DNA of 7,064 bases, taken from contig CATPBM010000285.1 of the NCBI GenBank assembly GCA_955652625.1, positions 1-7,064 on the forward strand. The letters are read 5' to 3'. Both the position numbers and the translations under genes were made by a program. The stretch comes from an uncultured Steroidobacteraceae bacterium (GTDB taxonomy: Bacteria; Pseudomonadota; Gammaproteobacteria; Steroidobacterales; Steroidobacteraceae). Below the pieces are notes generated by a model. That model searched no databases and was not told where the DNA came from. It saw nothing but the letters and a program-made list of their open reading frames with translations. This document shows, piece after piece, positions 1 through 5,805 of the stretch. Numbering within the stretch: the stretch's first letter is position 1; the number at the start of each line of letters is the position of its first letter.

Positions 1-2
1 AT

Positions 3-242
3 CCAACAGCTTTTGAAAATCTTAACGCCGGCTACCAGGGATGGAAGGAAGTCGCAAATATTCCGCTTCCCTCGTCTTTCGACTCGATGGGCTATATCAA
101 TGGCTACTCGTCGTCGACCAGCTTCAACACTGGAGAGTCGATTACCCTCTATGTCAGTGAGAACAATCCTGCCGATCGCGCCTACTCAGTCAGCATCTAT
201 CGGTTGGGTGGCTGCACTATCAGGTACGTAACCTCGCCATAG
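3..242 (+). pseudogene. Fragment of a secreted N,N-dimethylformamidase-beta-like domain, truncated at its C-terminal side
   Basis: Reading from base 3, 79 codons are open to a TAG at 240-242; the upstream part lies outside the window. The translation contains ENLNAGYQGW, GYINGYSSSTSFNTGESI and YSVSIYRLGG. This matches the entry segment of the N,N-dimethylformamidase beta-subunit-like family found in large secreted bacterial proteins, where the pattern is N-P-x-x-x-E-N-x-x-x-G followed by I-x-G-Y-A-S-x-x-S-V-x-x-G and Y-x-I-x-I-Y-R-L-G-W-Y. In intact members several hundred residues of catalytic-like domain follow the Y-R-L-G. Here only CTIRYVTSP and a stop follow, so the gene is broken. GC is about 51%, against roughly two thirds in the rest of the window, and codons such as AAT, GGA and TCT differ from the neighbours. 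I infer the left edge of a foreign or eroding segment. The family call comes from pattern recall; enzymatic activity is not implied. Confidence 0.55.
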
Positions 243-268
243 TGCAGCCAGGGTTGCCAAGTGCGCGC

Positions 269-1222
269 ATGACTTCGCTACGCCTGGAGCGCTGGATCAC
301 CCGCAAATTCCGCCTGCGCCACGTCGAATTGATCGCGGAGCTCTACGACTGCCGCAGCATCCTCAAGGCCTCGCGGCGCCTGAGTCTCACCCAGCCGACC
401 CTCACCAAGGCGCTGCGCGACATCGAAACGACGCTCAACCTGCCGCTCTTCGAGCGCACCAATCGCGGGCTGCAGCCCACGCCCTACGGAGAGATTTTCG
501 CGCGGCACGCCAAGATCGTACTGGCACAGCTGCGACATGCCGCCGAGGAGCTCGAGAGCCTGCGCGTCGGCTACAGCGGCAAGGTCACGGTCGGGACGCT
601 GCTCGCGGCCTCCGCAAGCATCCTCCCCGATGCGATCGCGCTGCTGAAAAAAGAGCGCCCCGAGGTCGCCATCAGCGTAATAGTCGGCACCTACGACGTC
701 CTGGTGCCCTCGCTCCTGGTCGGCGATCTCGACATGGTGCTCGGACGCATGCCGGAGCAGGGCCGCAGCCGCTCGCTCGTCTACGAGGAGTTCTATGCCG
801 AGCCGGTCTGCCTCGTGACCCGGCGCGGGCACCCGCTGACGCGCAAGCGGCGGCTCGGGTTGCCTGACCTCGTGAATGAGGCGTGGCTGCTGCCGCTGCC
901 GGAGACGACGCTCCGGCGCCAGATCGAGCGCGCCTTCCTGGAAGCCAACGCGCCGCTGCCGAAAAACATCATCGAGTCCGTGTCGATCCTCACCAACCGC
1001 GCGTTGCTGCGCAAGTCCGATTGCATCGGCGTGATGCCCTATCACGTCGCGCTGGATGATGTGGAGCACGAGATCCTGTCCATCCTGCCCGTGAAACTCA
1101 AGTCGATCGAGAGCCCCGTCGGCGCGATCCTGCGTGCCCCCGGGGACCTGCCGCCCGCAGCCAACGCGCTCCTCGAGTGCCTGCGGGTTGCGGCGAAGGA
1201 CGTGCCGGCGCCGCGCCTGTAG
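269..1222 (+). CDS. LysR-family transcriptional regulator
   Basis: A DNA-binding regulator of about 317 residues, the normal LysR length. The N-terminal winged helix-turn-helix covers about residues 14-75, with a recognition helix around LTQPTLTKALRDIE (40-53) and the family signature LPLFERTNRGLQPTPYGE. A linker helix follows (80-100), then a periplasmic-binding-protein-like effector domain that starts at GKVTVGTL and runs to the end. The linker and the GYSGKVTVG junction resemble the GbpR/PcaQ-like subgroup, which often senses sugars or aromatic acids, but the ligand cannot be read from sequence. I chose the ATG at 269. A GTG at 242 would add nine residues but overlaps the TAG of the preceding fragment. 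Neither start has a convincing ribosome-binding site. The gene is convergent with the DUF4126 gene, 27 bases away. No divergent target gene adjoins it on the left because that side is a relic, so its regulon is unclear. Confidence 0.9.
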   Translation: MTSLRLERWITRKFRLRHVELIAELYDCRSILKASRRLSLTQPTLTKALRDIETTLNLPLFERTNRGLQPTPYGEIFARHAKIVLAQLRHAAEELESLRVGYSGKVTVGTLLAASASILPDAIALLKKERPEVAISVIVGTYDVLVPSLLVGDLDMVLGRMPEQGRSRSLVYEEFYAEPVCLVTRRGHPLTRKRRLGLPDLVNEAWLLPLPETTLRRQIERAFLEANAPLPKNIIESVSILTNRALLRKSDCIGVMPYHVALDDVEHEILSILPVKLKSIESPVGAILRAPGDLPPAANALLECLRVAAKDVPAPRL

Positions 1223-1247
1223 GCCCACCGGCAGCGGCCCGGCGGGC
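1223..1247. terminator. Possible bidirectional terminator hairpin between convergent genes
   Basis: In the 27-base gap between the stops of the LysR gene and the DUF4126 gene, GCCCACCG (1223-1230) can pair with CGGCGGGC (1240-1247) with one A-C mismatch, around a 9-base loop. No T-run follows on either strand, so this is not a canonical intrinsic terminator. Position and GC-rich stem are the only support. Confidence 0.3.
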
Positions 1248-1249
1248 AA

Positions 1250-1873
1250 CTACGGCCCTGGCAAGATGCGCGCTGCCACGGAGGCGGATTTCCCCGGCGG
1301 CTCTCGGCGGAACAGGCGCCGCACCAGCCGCAGGGCGAACCAGCAGAAGAGCACCACCAGCGCCACCGCGGCGAGCGGGGCGGCGAGTGCCAGGAGCGAC
1401 ACGATCAGGGCACCGCCGAGCTCCCCGCTCGCCACGACGTGGTTGCCGAAGCCGCCGGTCATCACGGTGGACTTGGCCCGCAGGAGCGAGGTCAGGCCCT
1501 GGGTAAGCCCCGCCGCGCCGCCGCCGGCGATCACTGCGGTGGTCCACTTCAGGATCGGTGGCAGGTCGGTCATGACGGCGGCGGACACGATCGTGCCGGC
1601 GAGCAGTGCTGCGGGGGTTGCGATCGCATCGAGAAGGTTGTCTACGCCCGGAATGTAGTAGGCAAGGATCTCGAGCACGGCGGCGACACTCAGCATCACC
1701 AGCGCCGATGCGCTGCCGAGCCAGGCGAAGCCGCTGCTGAGCGTGAGATGCCCGGTGTAGGCGGCGACACTCATCACCAGCATCGGCACAAACACCCGAA
1801 AGCCCACGGCAGCGGCCAGCCCTACGCCGAGCGCGATGGAAAGGGCGAGATCCAGTGCGGGCATGTGCGGCAT
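1250..1873 (-). CDS. DUF4126-family integral membrane protein
   Basis: A hydrophobic protein of about 207 residues on the minus strand. The family pattern is visible in order: an N-terminal helix with GLAAAVGFRVFVPMLVMSVA, then GHLTLSSGFAWLGS, a helix ending in EILAYYIPGVDNLLD, IATPAALLAGTIVSAAV, LKWTTAVIAGGGAAGLTQG, a short loop with KSTVMTGGFGN, then ELGGALIVSLLALAAPL and a basic tail (RLVRRLFRREPPGK). I see five to six membrane segments and no catalytic motif. The molecular function of DUF4126 proteins is not established. The open frame extends up to 2041, into the DDAH gene, but the conserved sequence begins at about MPALDLAL. I chose ATG 1873 because AAGGG lies 11 bases upstream of it. 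ATG 1864 and ATG 1909 are alternatives. The gene is divergent from DDAH, with about 94 bases between starts, and convergent with the LysR gene. Confidence 0.85.
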   Translation of the reverse strand: MPHMPALDLALSIALGVGLAAAVGFRVFVPMLVMSVAAYTGHLTLSSGFAWLGSASALVMLSVAAVLEILAYYIPGVDNLLDAIATPAALLAGTIVSAAVMTDLPPILKWTTAVIAGGGAAGLTQGLTSLLRAKSTVMTGGFGNHVVASGELGGALIVSLLALAAPLAAVALVVLFCWFALRLVRRLFRREPPGKSASVAARILPGP

Positions 1874-1931
1874 GGGAATCACGGCCCTTACGATAGGCAC
1901 CCCTTCCATCCCTGTCGAGTTGGGCCCGGCG

Positions 1932-1960
1932 TTGACTGCGCCGGCGCCAACGGCCACGAT
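1932..1960 (+). promoter_or_regulatory. Weak sigma70-like promoter candidate for the DDAH gene
   Basis: In the 94-base divergent gap, TTGACT (1932-1937) matches the -35 consensus at five of six positions. It stands 17 bases before CACGAT (1955-1960), which matches the -10 consensus at only three of six. If real, transcription would start about at the ATG of the DDAH gene, which has no Shine-Dalgarno sequence, so the message would be leaderless or nearly so. The only support is this pattern in GC-rich DNA. Confidence 0.25.
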
Positions 1961-1967
1961 CCGCCAA

Positions 1968-2756
1968 ATGATTGCCTTCGTCAGAGAAGTGGGGCGCGCG
2001 CTCGCGCGCTGCGAGCTCACGCATCTGGAGCGCGTCGCCATCGACGGCGCTCTTGCCGTGCGTCAGCACCAGCAATACACCGCCGAGCTGCAAGCCCTCG
2101 GGTGCCGGCTCGAGTGGCTGCCGCCGTTGCCTGAGCACGCGGATGGCGTGTTTGTCGAGGACACCGCCGTACTGGTCCCGGAAATCGCGGTCATCACGCG
2201 CCCGGGCGCGCCGTCGCGCCGCGGTGAAGTGGAAAGTGTCGCCGCCGCGCTCGGCCGCCACCTGCCGCTGCAGCGGATCACCGAGCCTGCGACGCTCGAG
2301 GGTGGCGATGTACTGCGCATTGGCCGCACGCTGTACGTCGGGATTTCCGGCCGCACGAACGCTGCGGGCGTCGCGCAGCTCGCCGCGGCGCTCGAGCCCC
2401 ACGGTTACGCTGTGCGCGCCGTGCCGATGCGCGATTGCCTGCATTTGAAGAGCGCCTGCACCTACATTGCGCCGGACCTGCTGCTCGTCAACCCCTCCTG
2501 GGTCGATCCGGCCATGTTCGATGTGCGCTCGGTCGTTGCGGTGGATGAGAGCGAGGCGTTCGCAGCCAACACTCTCACCGTGGGCGCTGTTACCTTAGTG
2601 AGCAGTGCGTATCCGCGCACGCAGCGGCGCCTGGAAGCCGCCGGCCTCGTCGCCAGGGCCGTGGACGTGAGCGAGCTGCACAAGGCCGAGGCTGCGCTCA
2701 CCTGCATGAGTGTGATGCTCGGGCCGGACGCCGCAGTCAGCCAAAGGGCGCGGTGA
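1968..2756 (+). CDS. Dimethylarginine dimethylaminohydrolase (DDAH), guanidino-group-modifying superfamily
   Basis: A predicted cytosolic hydrolase of 262 residues, the usual bacterial DDAH length. DDAH converts asymmetric N-omega-methylated arginines to citrulline plus mono- or dimethylamine. The whole sequence follows the Pseudomonas aeruginosa enzyme. Substrate-loop residues are DGVFVEDTAV (E64, D65), followed by ITRPGAPSRRGE. The catalytic Glu is in TLEGGDVL (E111), the catalytic His in CLHLKSA (H159) and the nucleophilic Cys in ALTCMSVML (C246). FAANTLTV and YPRTQRRLE are also family-typical. The start at ATG 1968 gives the beginning IAFVREVGRALARCELTHLER, which matches relatives; the open frame continues upstream without homology. 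There is no evident ribosome-binding site. It is divergent from the DUF4126 gene, and the next gene downstream is a dead MscS gene. Related arginine or homocysteine-type amidinohydrolase substrates cannot be excluded, but the full catalytic set makes DDAH by far the best call. Confidence 0.92.
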   Translation: MIAFVREVGRALARCELTHLERVAIDGALAVRQHQQYTAELQALGCRLEWLPPLPEHADGVFVEDTAVLVPEIAVITRPGAPSRRGEVESVAAALGRHLPLQRITEPATLEGGDVLRIGRTLYVGISGRTNAAGVAQLAAALEPHGYAVRAVPMRDCLHLKSACTYIAPDLLLVNPSWVDPAMFDVRSVVAVDESEAFAANTLTVGAVTLVSSAYPRTQRRLEAAGLVARAVDVSELHKAEAALTCMSVMLGPDAAVSQRAR

Positions 2757-2774
2757 AAGGGAATTCGGGCAGTC

Positions 2775-3550
2775 ATGCAGGACCTGTGATTCGGCGCAAG
2801 CGAACTCCGGTCGTTCCTCCAGCCTGATAGCTTCATCGGGGCTGCGCTCTACCTCGTCATCTTCCTGCTCATCGCGGTGATCCTGGCGCGCGTTATACGA
2901 GCCGTCATGCACAAGGCGATGACGCGCCCGGTCATATCGATCGCACGACCATCCTCTTCCTGCAGCAGATCGTCACCGCAGCCATCTGGGTGATCATGCT
3001 GATTCTGTACGCACACCTGATACCGGTGCTGCGTTCGATGGGCACGGCTCTGCTTGCCGGGGGAGAGCATCGCATCCGTCCTGATCGGCCTCGCTGCCCA
3101 AAGCACGCCCGGCAACCTGATCGCCGGAGTCGCAATCGTCCTCTACCGGGCCTTTCGCATCGGCGACACGCTGCAGGTGACCGCGCCGGGCGGTCTCGAA
3201 ACCGGTACCGTGGAGCTGATCTCGCTGGGCTACACGCTGCACACCTCCGAGGCGACTCCCGCCCGGCATCACCCTTAGCCATCAGCATTCGTGTCGGGCG
3301 GCACAGCGACCTCGATGCCGCGCGCGAGCTTGCGCTGCGCGTCGCCCGGGAAACGGTGGGGGAGGCAGCGGTCCTGGGGAGCCTGCTGACCCGGATCGAA
3401 GCCACGAGCGCGATGCTCGAGCTGCGGGTGCGCGCCCCGGATGCGGCCGAGCGCGACGCGTTGCGCTCCAGGCTGGTGACCGCGCTCGCTCAGGCATTCG
3501 CGCAGGCGGGGCTTGATCCCGAGGGGCCTGAGCGCGCCGCCTTTTCATGA
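2775..3550 (+). pseudogene. Degenerate MscS-family mechanosensitive ion channel
   Basis: The remains of a small-conductance mechanosensitive channel lie across two frames. ATG 2775 opens MQDL and then meets TGA at 2787-2789. The same frame continues as SELRSFLQPDSFIGAALYL with a first membrane helix to about 2927. A one-base loss near 2927-2930 moves the reading to the next segment, DRTTILFLQQIVTAAIW, with YAHLIPVLRSMGTALLAG, a second helix. One extra G in the GGGGG run at 3059-3063 restores the first frame for the pore-lining helix, ESIASVLIGLAAQS then GNLIAG, and the start of the beta domain, FRIGDTLQVTAPGGLETG and ISLGYTLHTSE. The usual next ~20-25 residues, including the conserved V-P-N motif, are missing around 3245-3272, with another frame change. 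The C-terminal alpha/beta domain then resumes as LAISIRVGRHSDLDAARELA to the TGA at 3548-3550. One nonsense codon, two opposite indels and an internal deletion make a working channel unlikely. Confidence 0.85.
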
Positions 3551-3621
3551 GGTACAACGGCCGGCGTGTGCTAAAGCCCAAGGCGTGGACATGCGTGAAG
3601 AGGCGACGCTAGACTGATGTC

Positions 3622-4776
3622 GTGGCGCAGGTTCAACGATCCTTGAGTCTGAAGGTCGGCGGACCCAATGAGCTGACACTGGTCCGTGCGGACGGCAGCG
3701 AGTTGCCTATTCATCCGTTGTGGCTGCGCGAGCGCTGCAAGGACGCCGCCAGCATTGACCTTCAGACCCAGCAGCGCCTGCAGGACCCCTCCGATTTCGC
3801 CATTGATCTTAAGCTCGTGGCCGTCTCGCAGCCCTCGGCCGGGACTTACAAGGTAAGGTTCAGCGACGGTCACGAGGCGAGCTTCAGCGCCGAAGATATT
3901 CTCGCGGAAGCCGCGCTCGCATCCAACAGCCACGATTGCCCGGCGTCGCGTCTGTGGGACGGTAAGCTTGCGCAACTGCCCCGCGCCCGCTGGATGGCCG
4001 ATCCGGGCGAGACGGAGCTGATGTCCTGGCTCGAGGCATTCCTCACGTGGGGATTTCTGCTGTTCGAGGGCGTGCCCCGCGAGCCCGGCACCGTGCTCAA
4101 GGTGGGGGCGAAGTTCGGCTTCGTGCGCGAGACGAATTTCGGCAATCTGTTCAACGTACGCTCGACCCCCGACGCCACCGATCTCGCCTACACCTCCATG
4201 TCCCTGGATCCGCACACCGACAATCCGTATCGCGCCCCGGTGCCCGGAATTCAGCTGCTGCATTGCCTGGTGAACGAGACGAGCGGGGGGCTGTCGACAC
4301 TGGTGGACGGGTTCGCCGTGGCGCAGGCTCTGCGCGAGCAGCATGCCGAGGCGTTCGACATCCTGACGAGCACCCCGGTGCGCTTCAAATACATCGCCGC
4401 CGACACCGAACTGACCGCGAGCGCCCCGCCGATCGAGCTGGATATCACAGGCGCCCTCAAGGCGATTCACTTCAGCCCGCGGCTGGATTTCGTGCCGCTG
4501 TTTGAGCCTGCGAAGCTCGACGCCTACTTTCGCGCGCGGCGCCTGTTCGATCATCGTCTGCGCGCTCCGGACTTCGAGATCCGCTTCCTCCTTAAGGACG
4601 GGGACCTGGTGATGTTCGACAACTGCCGGCTGTTGCACGGACGCACGGGCTTCGATCCTTCCGAAGGGCTGCGCCACCTGCAGGGGTGCTACATCGACAT
4701 CGACGGGCCGCGCAGTCTCTACCGCGTGCTGCGCCGCCGGCTCGGCCGCGCGTCCGCGGTGAGGCGCAGCGCATGA
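3622..4776 (+). CDS. Gamma-butyrobetaine-hydroxylase-like Fe(II)/2-oxoglutarate oxygenase (TmpA-like candidate)
   Basis: A predicted cytosolic 384-residue non-haem iron oxygenase of the TauD/GBBH family, at the usual length. Residues ~12-95 form the DUF971 (GBBH-like N-terminal) domain, with HPLWLRERC. Residues ~125-365 form the TauD/TfdA double-stranded beta-helix. The iron triad is visible: H198 and D200 in DPHTDNPYR, and H339 in NCRLLHGRTGFD. R351 in RHLQGCYIDIDG is the likely 2-oxoglutarate anchor. The family hydroxylates gamma-butyrobetaine, trimethyllysine, or, for TmpA, 2-(trimethylammonio)ethylphosphonate. Homology alone cannot choose. The immediately overlapping HD-oxygenase-like gene argues for a TmpA-type first step, with the product passed to the partner. 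Of the four zinc ligands I recall for human GBBH (three Cys and one His), only C39 and perhaps H84 remain. The start is GTG 3622; TTG 3643 is an alternative. No clear ribosome-binding site is seen. It probably heads the operon, with 71 bases separating it from the MscS relic. Confidence 0.85.
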   Translation: MAQVQRSLSLKVGGPNELTLVRADGSELPIHPLWLRERCKDAASIDLQTQQRLQDPSDFAIDLKLVAVSQPSAGTYKVRFSDGHEASFSAEDILAEAALASNSHDCPASRLWDGKLAQLPRARWMADPGETELMSWLEAFLTWGFLLFEGVPREPGTVLKVGAKFGFVRETNFGNLFNVRSTPDATDLAYTSMSLDPHTDNPYRAPVPGIQLLHCLVNETSGGLSTLVDGFAVAQALREQHAEAFDILTSTPVRFKYIAADTELTASAPPIELDITGALKAIHFSPRLDFVPLFEPAKLDAYFRARRLFDHRLRAPDFEIRFLLKDGDLVMFDNCRLLHGRTGFDPSEGLRHLQGCYIDIDGPRSLYRVLRRRLGRASAVRRSA

Positions 4777-5354
4777 GCCGGATCGTCAGCTTCCGGCAGA
4801 TGAAGGACGGCACGAAGGAGGATTACCTCCTGCTCGATGAGTCCGAGCGCCGCTATGCGGCGGGCTTGAGTGATCGCGTGCTCGAGAGCCTCCGCAGGCT
4901 CGACCATTCGGTCGAAGGCTACCCGGTCAGCCGCCTGCAGCACTCGCTGCAGGCCGCCACGCGCGCCATGCGCGACGCGGCCGATGAGGAGATGATCGTC
5001 GCGGCATTGATCCACGACGTCGGGGACGAGCTTGCGCCCTACAATCACTCTGAAGTGGCCGCCGGAATCCTGCGTCCCTACGTGCGTGAGGAAGTGAGCT
5101 GGATCGTGGCGCACCACGGTCTGTTCCAGAACTACTACTACGTACATCACCTGGGCGGTGACCGTAATGCGCGCGAGCGCCTGCGGGGGCATCCCTACTA
5201 CGAGGCATGCGTGCACTTCTGCGCGGCCTGGGACCAATGCTCATTCGACCCCGACTATCCGACCGAGTCCCTGGACACCTTCGAGCCGATGTTGCGGCGC
5301 ATATTCGCCCGCCCGCCCCACGATCCGCGCTATCTCACCGCCCCGCCAGAATGA
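4773..5354 (+). CDS. HD-domain protein, candidate mixed-valence di-iron oxygenase (TmpB/PhnZ-like)
   Basis: A protein of 193 residues whose ATG overlaps the stop of the 2-oxoglutarate oxygenase as ATGA. GAGG lies 8 bases upstream of the ATG, so translation is probably coupled. The HD fold is clear: H57 in PVSRLQHSLQAA, H81-D82 in ALIHDVGDELAPYNH, H92, H114 or H115 in AHHGLFQNYYY, and D154 in AAWDQCSFDPDY. The first-His to HD spacing is 24, as I recall for PhnZ (H34, H58-D59). The PVSxLxH lead-in and the W-D before the last ligand also match PhnZ, giving six candidate ligands for two irons. Such oxygenases (PhnZ, TmpB, MIOX) cleave C-P or C-C bonds next to a hydroxyl; other HD proteins are phosphohydrolases. 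The gene pair favours an oxygenase that acts on the hydroxylated product of its neighbour. In the lead-in, V47 and Y50 occupy the positions of PhnZ Tyr24 and Glu27, so substrate or gating may differ. Substrate unproven. Confidence 0.78.
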   Translation: MSRIVSFRQMKDGTKEDYLLLDESERRYAAGLSDRVLESLRRLDHSVEGYPVSRLQHSLQAATRAMRDAADEEMIVAALIHDVGDELAPYNHSEVAAGILRPYVREEVSWIVAHHGLFQNYYYVHHLGGDRNARERLRGHPYYEACVHFCAAWDQCSFDPDYPTESLDTFEPMLRRIFARPPHDPRYLTAPPE

Positions 5355-5661
5355 GGCGGCGGACACCTTGCGTGGGGTGCCGCGTTGGCCGATCGCGGCG
5401 CTTCTCGGGCTGTGCACGGCCTCGGCGGCGCTCGCGGACGTGCCCGCGGGCCTCAAGGCATATATCAAGGAAGACGCGCCGCTGAGGAGGCCACCATCGG
5501 CACGGTCGCGGCGGGAAAAGCGGCTGACCTCGTTGTCATCGCCGGCAATCCCGCCGAAAAGATCGATGAGGTGGAGAACGTCGAGACCGTGTTCAAGGAT
5601 GGTCTCGGCTACGATCCCCGGAAACTGATCGAGTCGGTGCAGGGACTGGTGGGGCTGCGCT
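5351..5661 (+). pseudogene. Scar of a secreted amidohydrolase: signal peptide joined to the C-terminal end
   Basis: Two ends of one gene family are joined, with the middle gone. From TTG 5368 or GTG 5377 one frame reads a signal peptide (PRWPIAALLGLCTASAALA) followed by DVPAGLKAYIKEDAP, typical of exported imidazolonepropionase-like amidohydrolases. At about 5479-5490 the frame changes to EEATIGTVAAGKAADLVVIA, with NPAEKIDEVENVETVFKDG and YDPRKLIESVQGLVGLR, the standard C-terminal end of that superfamily, where the protein normally stops. The codon after GLR is TGT, perhaps a former TGA. Intact relatives have well over 400 residues, so about 350-370 residues, including all metal ligands, are missing. 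ATG 5351 overlaps the HD gene stop as ATGA but is out of frame with the signal peptide, hinting at a further frameshift. The gene was once part of this operon. Confidence 0.75.
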
Positions 5662-5662
5662 G

Positions 5663-5755
5663 TCAGATTTCCGCACGCGCGCCGACCTCAGCATCAGCAC
5701 CTGCCGCCATCAGCGCGAGCGCCGTCAGCAGCGCCCGCGTGCTGGCGGGACGCAT
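5663..5755 (-). pseudogene. Possible start of an exported protein, cut after its signal peptide
   Basis: On the minus strand, ATG at 5755-5753 opens 30 codons: RPASTRALLTALALMAAGADA, then EVGARAEI and TGA. The layout (basic start, hydrophobic core, small residues before Glu-Val) is that of a Sec signal peptide with an Ala-x-Ala-like cleavage site (ADA). The frame dies exactly where the amidohydrolase tail ends on the other strand, as expected if a deletion removed the body of a convergent gene. There is no good ribosome-binding site, and such sequences arise by chance in GC-rich DNA, so this is weak. Confidence 0.25.
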
Positions 5756-5790
5756 GCAGCAAAGATACCCTGCGTCGGTCTGGCATGCGC

Positions 5791-5805
5791 GAGGAGAGGA
5801 AGATG
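5791..5805 (+). promoter_or_regulatory. Strong ribosome-binding site that fixes the aminotransferase start
   Basis: GAGGAGAGGAAG lies directly before ATG 5803, placing the AGGAG core 7-8 bases upstream. This is the best Shine-Dalgarno in the window. It favours ATG 5803 over the in-frame ATG 5785, which lies in front of it. Confidence 0.75.

Noticed and set aside
278..1249. 323-codon minus-strand frame opposite the LysR gene
   Set aside because: Antisense shadow of a well-supported regulator; no recognisable motif.
1994..2011. GC-alternating near-palindrome in the DDAH start region
   Set aside because: It encodes the Arg-Ala-Leu-Ala-Arg stretch of DDAH and would leave a two-base loop, so it is not a credible hairpin.
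1439..2134. 231-codon plus-strand frame antisense to DUF4126
   Set aside because: Gly/His/Arg-rich with no domain; the minus-strand membrane protein explains the region.
1098..2444. 448-codon open frame on the minus strand
   Set aside because: It runs antisense through parts of three real genes, is Arg/Ala/Gly-rich without domain pattern, and only reflects the high GC. It includes an out-of-frame shadow of the DUF4126 gene.
3571..4677. 368-codon minus-strand frame opposite the 2-oxoglutarate oxygenase
   Set aside because: Antisense shadow; low-complexity composition and no family resemblance, while the plus strand has all catalytic residues.
5751..5789. Inverted repeat CGCATGC / GCATGCG before the aminotransferase
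   Set aside because: Only 7 bases with a 25-base spacer; GCATGC is itself a palindrome and is likely by chance in GC-rich DNA. Not enough for an operator call.
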